Position numbers and translations under genes: made by a program. A model generated the notes under the pieces. It had not been told where the DNA came from and searched no databases. It saw only the letters and a list, made by a program, of their open reading frames with translations. Shown one piece after another: positions 6,173-7,434 of a stretch of DNA of 7,434 nt (the first letter of the stretch is position 1; every line of letters begins with the position of its first letter). This stretch comes from CAZINM01 sp964540605 (GTDB taxonomy: Bacteria; Patescibacteriota; Dojkabacteria; SC72; JAHDCA01). The DNA lies in contig CAZINM010000050.1 of the NCBI GenBank assembly GCA_964540605.1, positions 1 to 7,434 of the forward strand, in the 5' to 3' direction.

Positions 6173-6738
6173 TACGAATGGTATTTTTACTATTAATTGT
6201 TGCTATTTGTTATCTGGTAGCATTTATCATGATATTTAGAGTGTTTTTGATCGCTCTAACATTCAATTCCTCATCACCGTTTGTTCCAAGCTCAAGAAAA
6301 GTAGTAAAGAAGGCTTTAGAGATGTTCGAACTTAAGAAAGGAGATAGGGTGATAGATATTGGTTCCGGAGATGGTAGATTCCTTATTTATGCAGCGAAAA
6401 GATATCCTGAGGTTCAATTTTATGGAATAGAACTTAACAAATTCCTTGTTTGGCTTAGTAATATGGAGAAGAAACTGTTAAAGATCAAGAATGTCGAATT
6501 CATTCATGGTGACGCAGAGAAGCATGATCTAAGCTGTTACAATAAAATATTCTTCTATATGCCTCAGTATTTTGTAGCGAAAATTCTTAAGTCGATCGAA
6601 GGAAAACTGAGTAGTGGGACTACAGTGATCAGTTCGACTTTTGGATTTGGTGAAGAGTTCACAAAAACACATGAAGTGAAGGAGTACACATTTACTGATA
6701 TAGGTAAAAGAGGTAGAATATCCTTGTGGAATAAATAA
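6169..6738 (+). CDS. Membrane-anchored class I SAM-dependent methyltransferase, FAM173/archaeal lysine methyltransferase-like
   Basis: 189 residues. One N-terminal hydrophobic helix (about 5-30) is followed by PFVPSS (37-42), a segment typical just before the fold in FAM173 proteins. SAM motif I is VIDIGSGDGRF (61-71), the ribose-binding acid is Glu88 in YGIELN (85-90), then HGDAEKHDL (113-121) and a hydrophobic strand ending KIFFYMPQ (126-133), the last matching the F-x-x-P-Q of the FAM173 and archaeal lysine methyltransferase group. Members of this group methylate lysines of proteins; the human mitochondrial ATPSCKMT acts on the ATP synthase c subunit. From this I infer a protein-lysine methyltransferase facing the cytoplasm on the inner face of the membrane; the substrate is unknown. 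The start at 6169 overlaps the ABC stop (ATGA). An internal ATG at 6178 would drop three residues. Family assignment is by motif memory only. Confidence 0.85.
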   Translation: MIRMVFLLLIVAICYLVAFIMIFRVFLIALTFNSSSPFVPSSRKVVKKALEMFELKKGDRVIDIGSGDGRFLIYAAKRYPEVQFYGIELNKFLVWLSNMEKKLLKIKNVEFIHGDAEKHDLSCYNKIFFYMPQYFVAKILKSIEGKLSSGTTVISSTFGFGEEFTKTHEVKEYTFTDIGKRGRISLWNK

Positions 6739-6755
6739 ATATTAATAGATGAACA

Positions 6756-7434
6756 ATGATAATACTCGATGGGAAGAAAACATCCAAAAAATATCTAGAT
6801 GAGATAAAAGTCACTGTAAACTCGTTACAATCTCGTATCGGACGACCTCCAAGGCTAGACATGGTTCTTGTAGGTGAAGATTATGCCAGTGAGAAATATA
6901 TTGGAATGAAAGAACGAACAGCAGAAAAAGTTGGATTTGATGGGATAGTGCATAGATTATCCTCTCAGTCGACTACAAAAGATGTCATTGAAGTTATAAA
7001 GGAGTTAAACGCATATAAGGTAGTCGATGGATTTATGGTTCAGCTACCAATGCCAGCTCATATAGATGAGAATGAAGTCCTCTCAGCAATTGATCAAACT
7101 AAAGATGTAGATGGGTTAACCTCTTTCAGTTTAGGTAAATTATTGAATAATGATAGATCCGCCTATGTATCGGCCACTCCTATGGGTATTAAGCTTCTTT
7201 TAGATGAATATAATGTAGATTACCAACGAAAAAGAGTCGTGATTTTAGGACGAAGCAAAGAAGTTGGATTACCATTGTTTGCGATATTTAATAATGCAGA
7301 TTGTACAGTAACAATTGCCCACTCAAAGACTGAGGCTATAGAGAAATTATGCCAAAGTGCAGATATTTTAGTTTCTTCAGTAGGTATACCTAAATTCGTT
7401 AAGGCGAGTTTTGTTAAACAGGGTGCAATTGTAA
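6756..7434 (+). CDS. folD: FolD, bifunctional methylenetetrahydrofolate dehydrogenase/methenyltetrahydrofolate cyclohydrolase (3' partial)
   Basis: 226 residues visible, about four fifths of the usual 280-300; the frame is open to the right edge. FolD converts 5,10-methylene-THF to 10-formyl-THF in the cytoplasm using NADP, for purine and formyl-methionine synthesis. Recognisable motifs: MIILDGKK at the N-terminus; KYIGMK (47-52) with the Tyr48 and Lys52 that correspond to the catalytic Tyr/Lys; VDGFMVQLPMPAHID (90-104); the DVDG segment (117-120); ATPMG (140-144); and the Rossmann loop VVILGRSKEVGLPL (161-174). The usual Cys of PCTP-x-G is replaced: the residues before TPMG are Ser-Ala. The ATG at 6756 is chosen because the next upstream ATG (6749) is out of frame. 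The gap to the methyltransferase is 17 bp with no Shine-Dalgarno site, so it belongs to the same operon. Confidence 0.96.
   Translation, partial: MIILDGKKTSKKYLDEIKVTVNSLQSRIGRPPRLDMVLVGEDYASEKYIGMKERTAEKVGFDGIVHRLSSQSTTKDVIEVIKELNAYKVVDGFMVQLPMPAHIDENEVLSAIDQTKDVDGLTSFSLGKLLNNDRSAYVSATPMGIKLLLDEYNVDYQRKRVVILGRSKEVGLPLFAIFNNADCTVTIAHSKTEAIEKLCQSADILVSSVGIPKFVKASFVKQGAIV

Noticed and set aside
1..7434. Recoding of TGA (Gly or Trp) as in some candidate phyla
   Set aside because: No gene has an in-frame TGA, and TGA ends both the regulator and the ABC gene at sensible protein ends.

Overview
The window is an AT-rich bacterial stretch with short intergenic gaps, standard stop codons (TGA is used as a stop, for example at the ATGA overlap at 6169-6172) and few Shine-Dalgarno sites. 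Gene style, A/T-rich leaders and the repeat-rich surface protein are compatible with a small-genome candidate-phylum bacterium (Patescibacteria/CPR type). That placement is inference from style, not from a marker gene. The stronger facts are that it is a bacterium with a sigma70-type promoter, a CIRCE-like heat-shock operator and an intrinsic terminator.

Left part (1-2686, + strand): the 3' portion of a large, 5'-truncated surface protein. It has a beta-rich segment, seven tandem 8-cysteine modules, four hydrophobic segments that look like two membrane hairpins, two carboxypeptidase-regulatory-like beta domains and a Ser/Thr/Gln-rich tail. The reading frame is open from the left edge, so the gene does not begin at the internal GTG at 356.

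Middle part (2687-4372): a 13-bp tandem array with a 39-bp higher-order pattern lies between the surface gene and a convergent, minus-strand XRE-family regulator. The array runs into the regulator's stop codon. A 308-bp divergent region separates that regulator from a small heat shock protein gene (hsp20). It holds a near-consensus promoter (TTGACA, 17 bp, extended -10 TATATT) whose -35 and spacer are covered by a CIRCE-like inverted repeat, so hsp20 is probably repressed by HrcA. Other palindromes and a short hairpin-forming leader are also there. hsp20 ends at a strong GNRA-loop terminator.

Right part (4373-7434, + strand): an apparent operon of a fused ABC exporter (transmembrane plus ATPase, with altered signature and H-loop residues), a membrane-anchored class I methyltransferase resembling the FAM173/archaeal lysine methyltransferase group that overlaps the exporter by 4 bp, and folD (5' 226 codons only; it runs off the right edge). 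FolD makes folate one-carbon units. Whether this feeds the methyltransferase through SAM is only speculation. No tRNA, rRNA, CRISPR array or transposase was seen.
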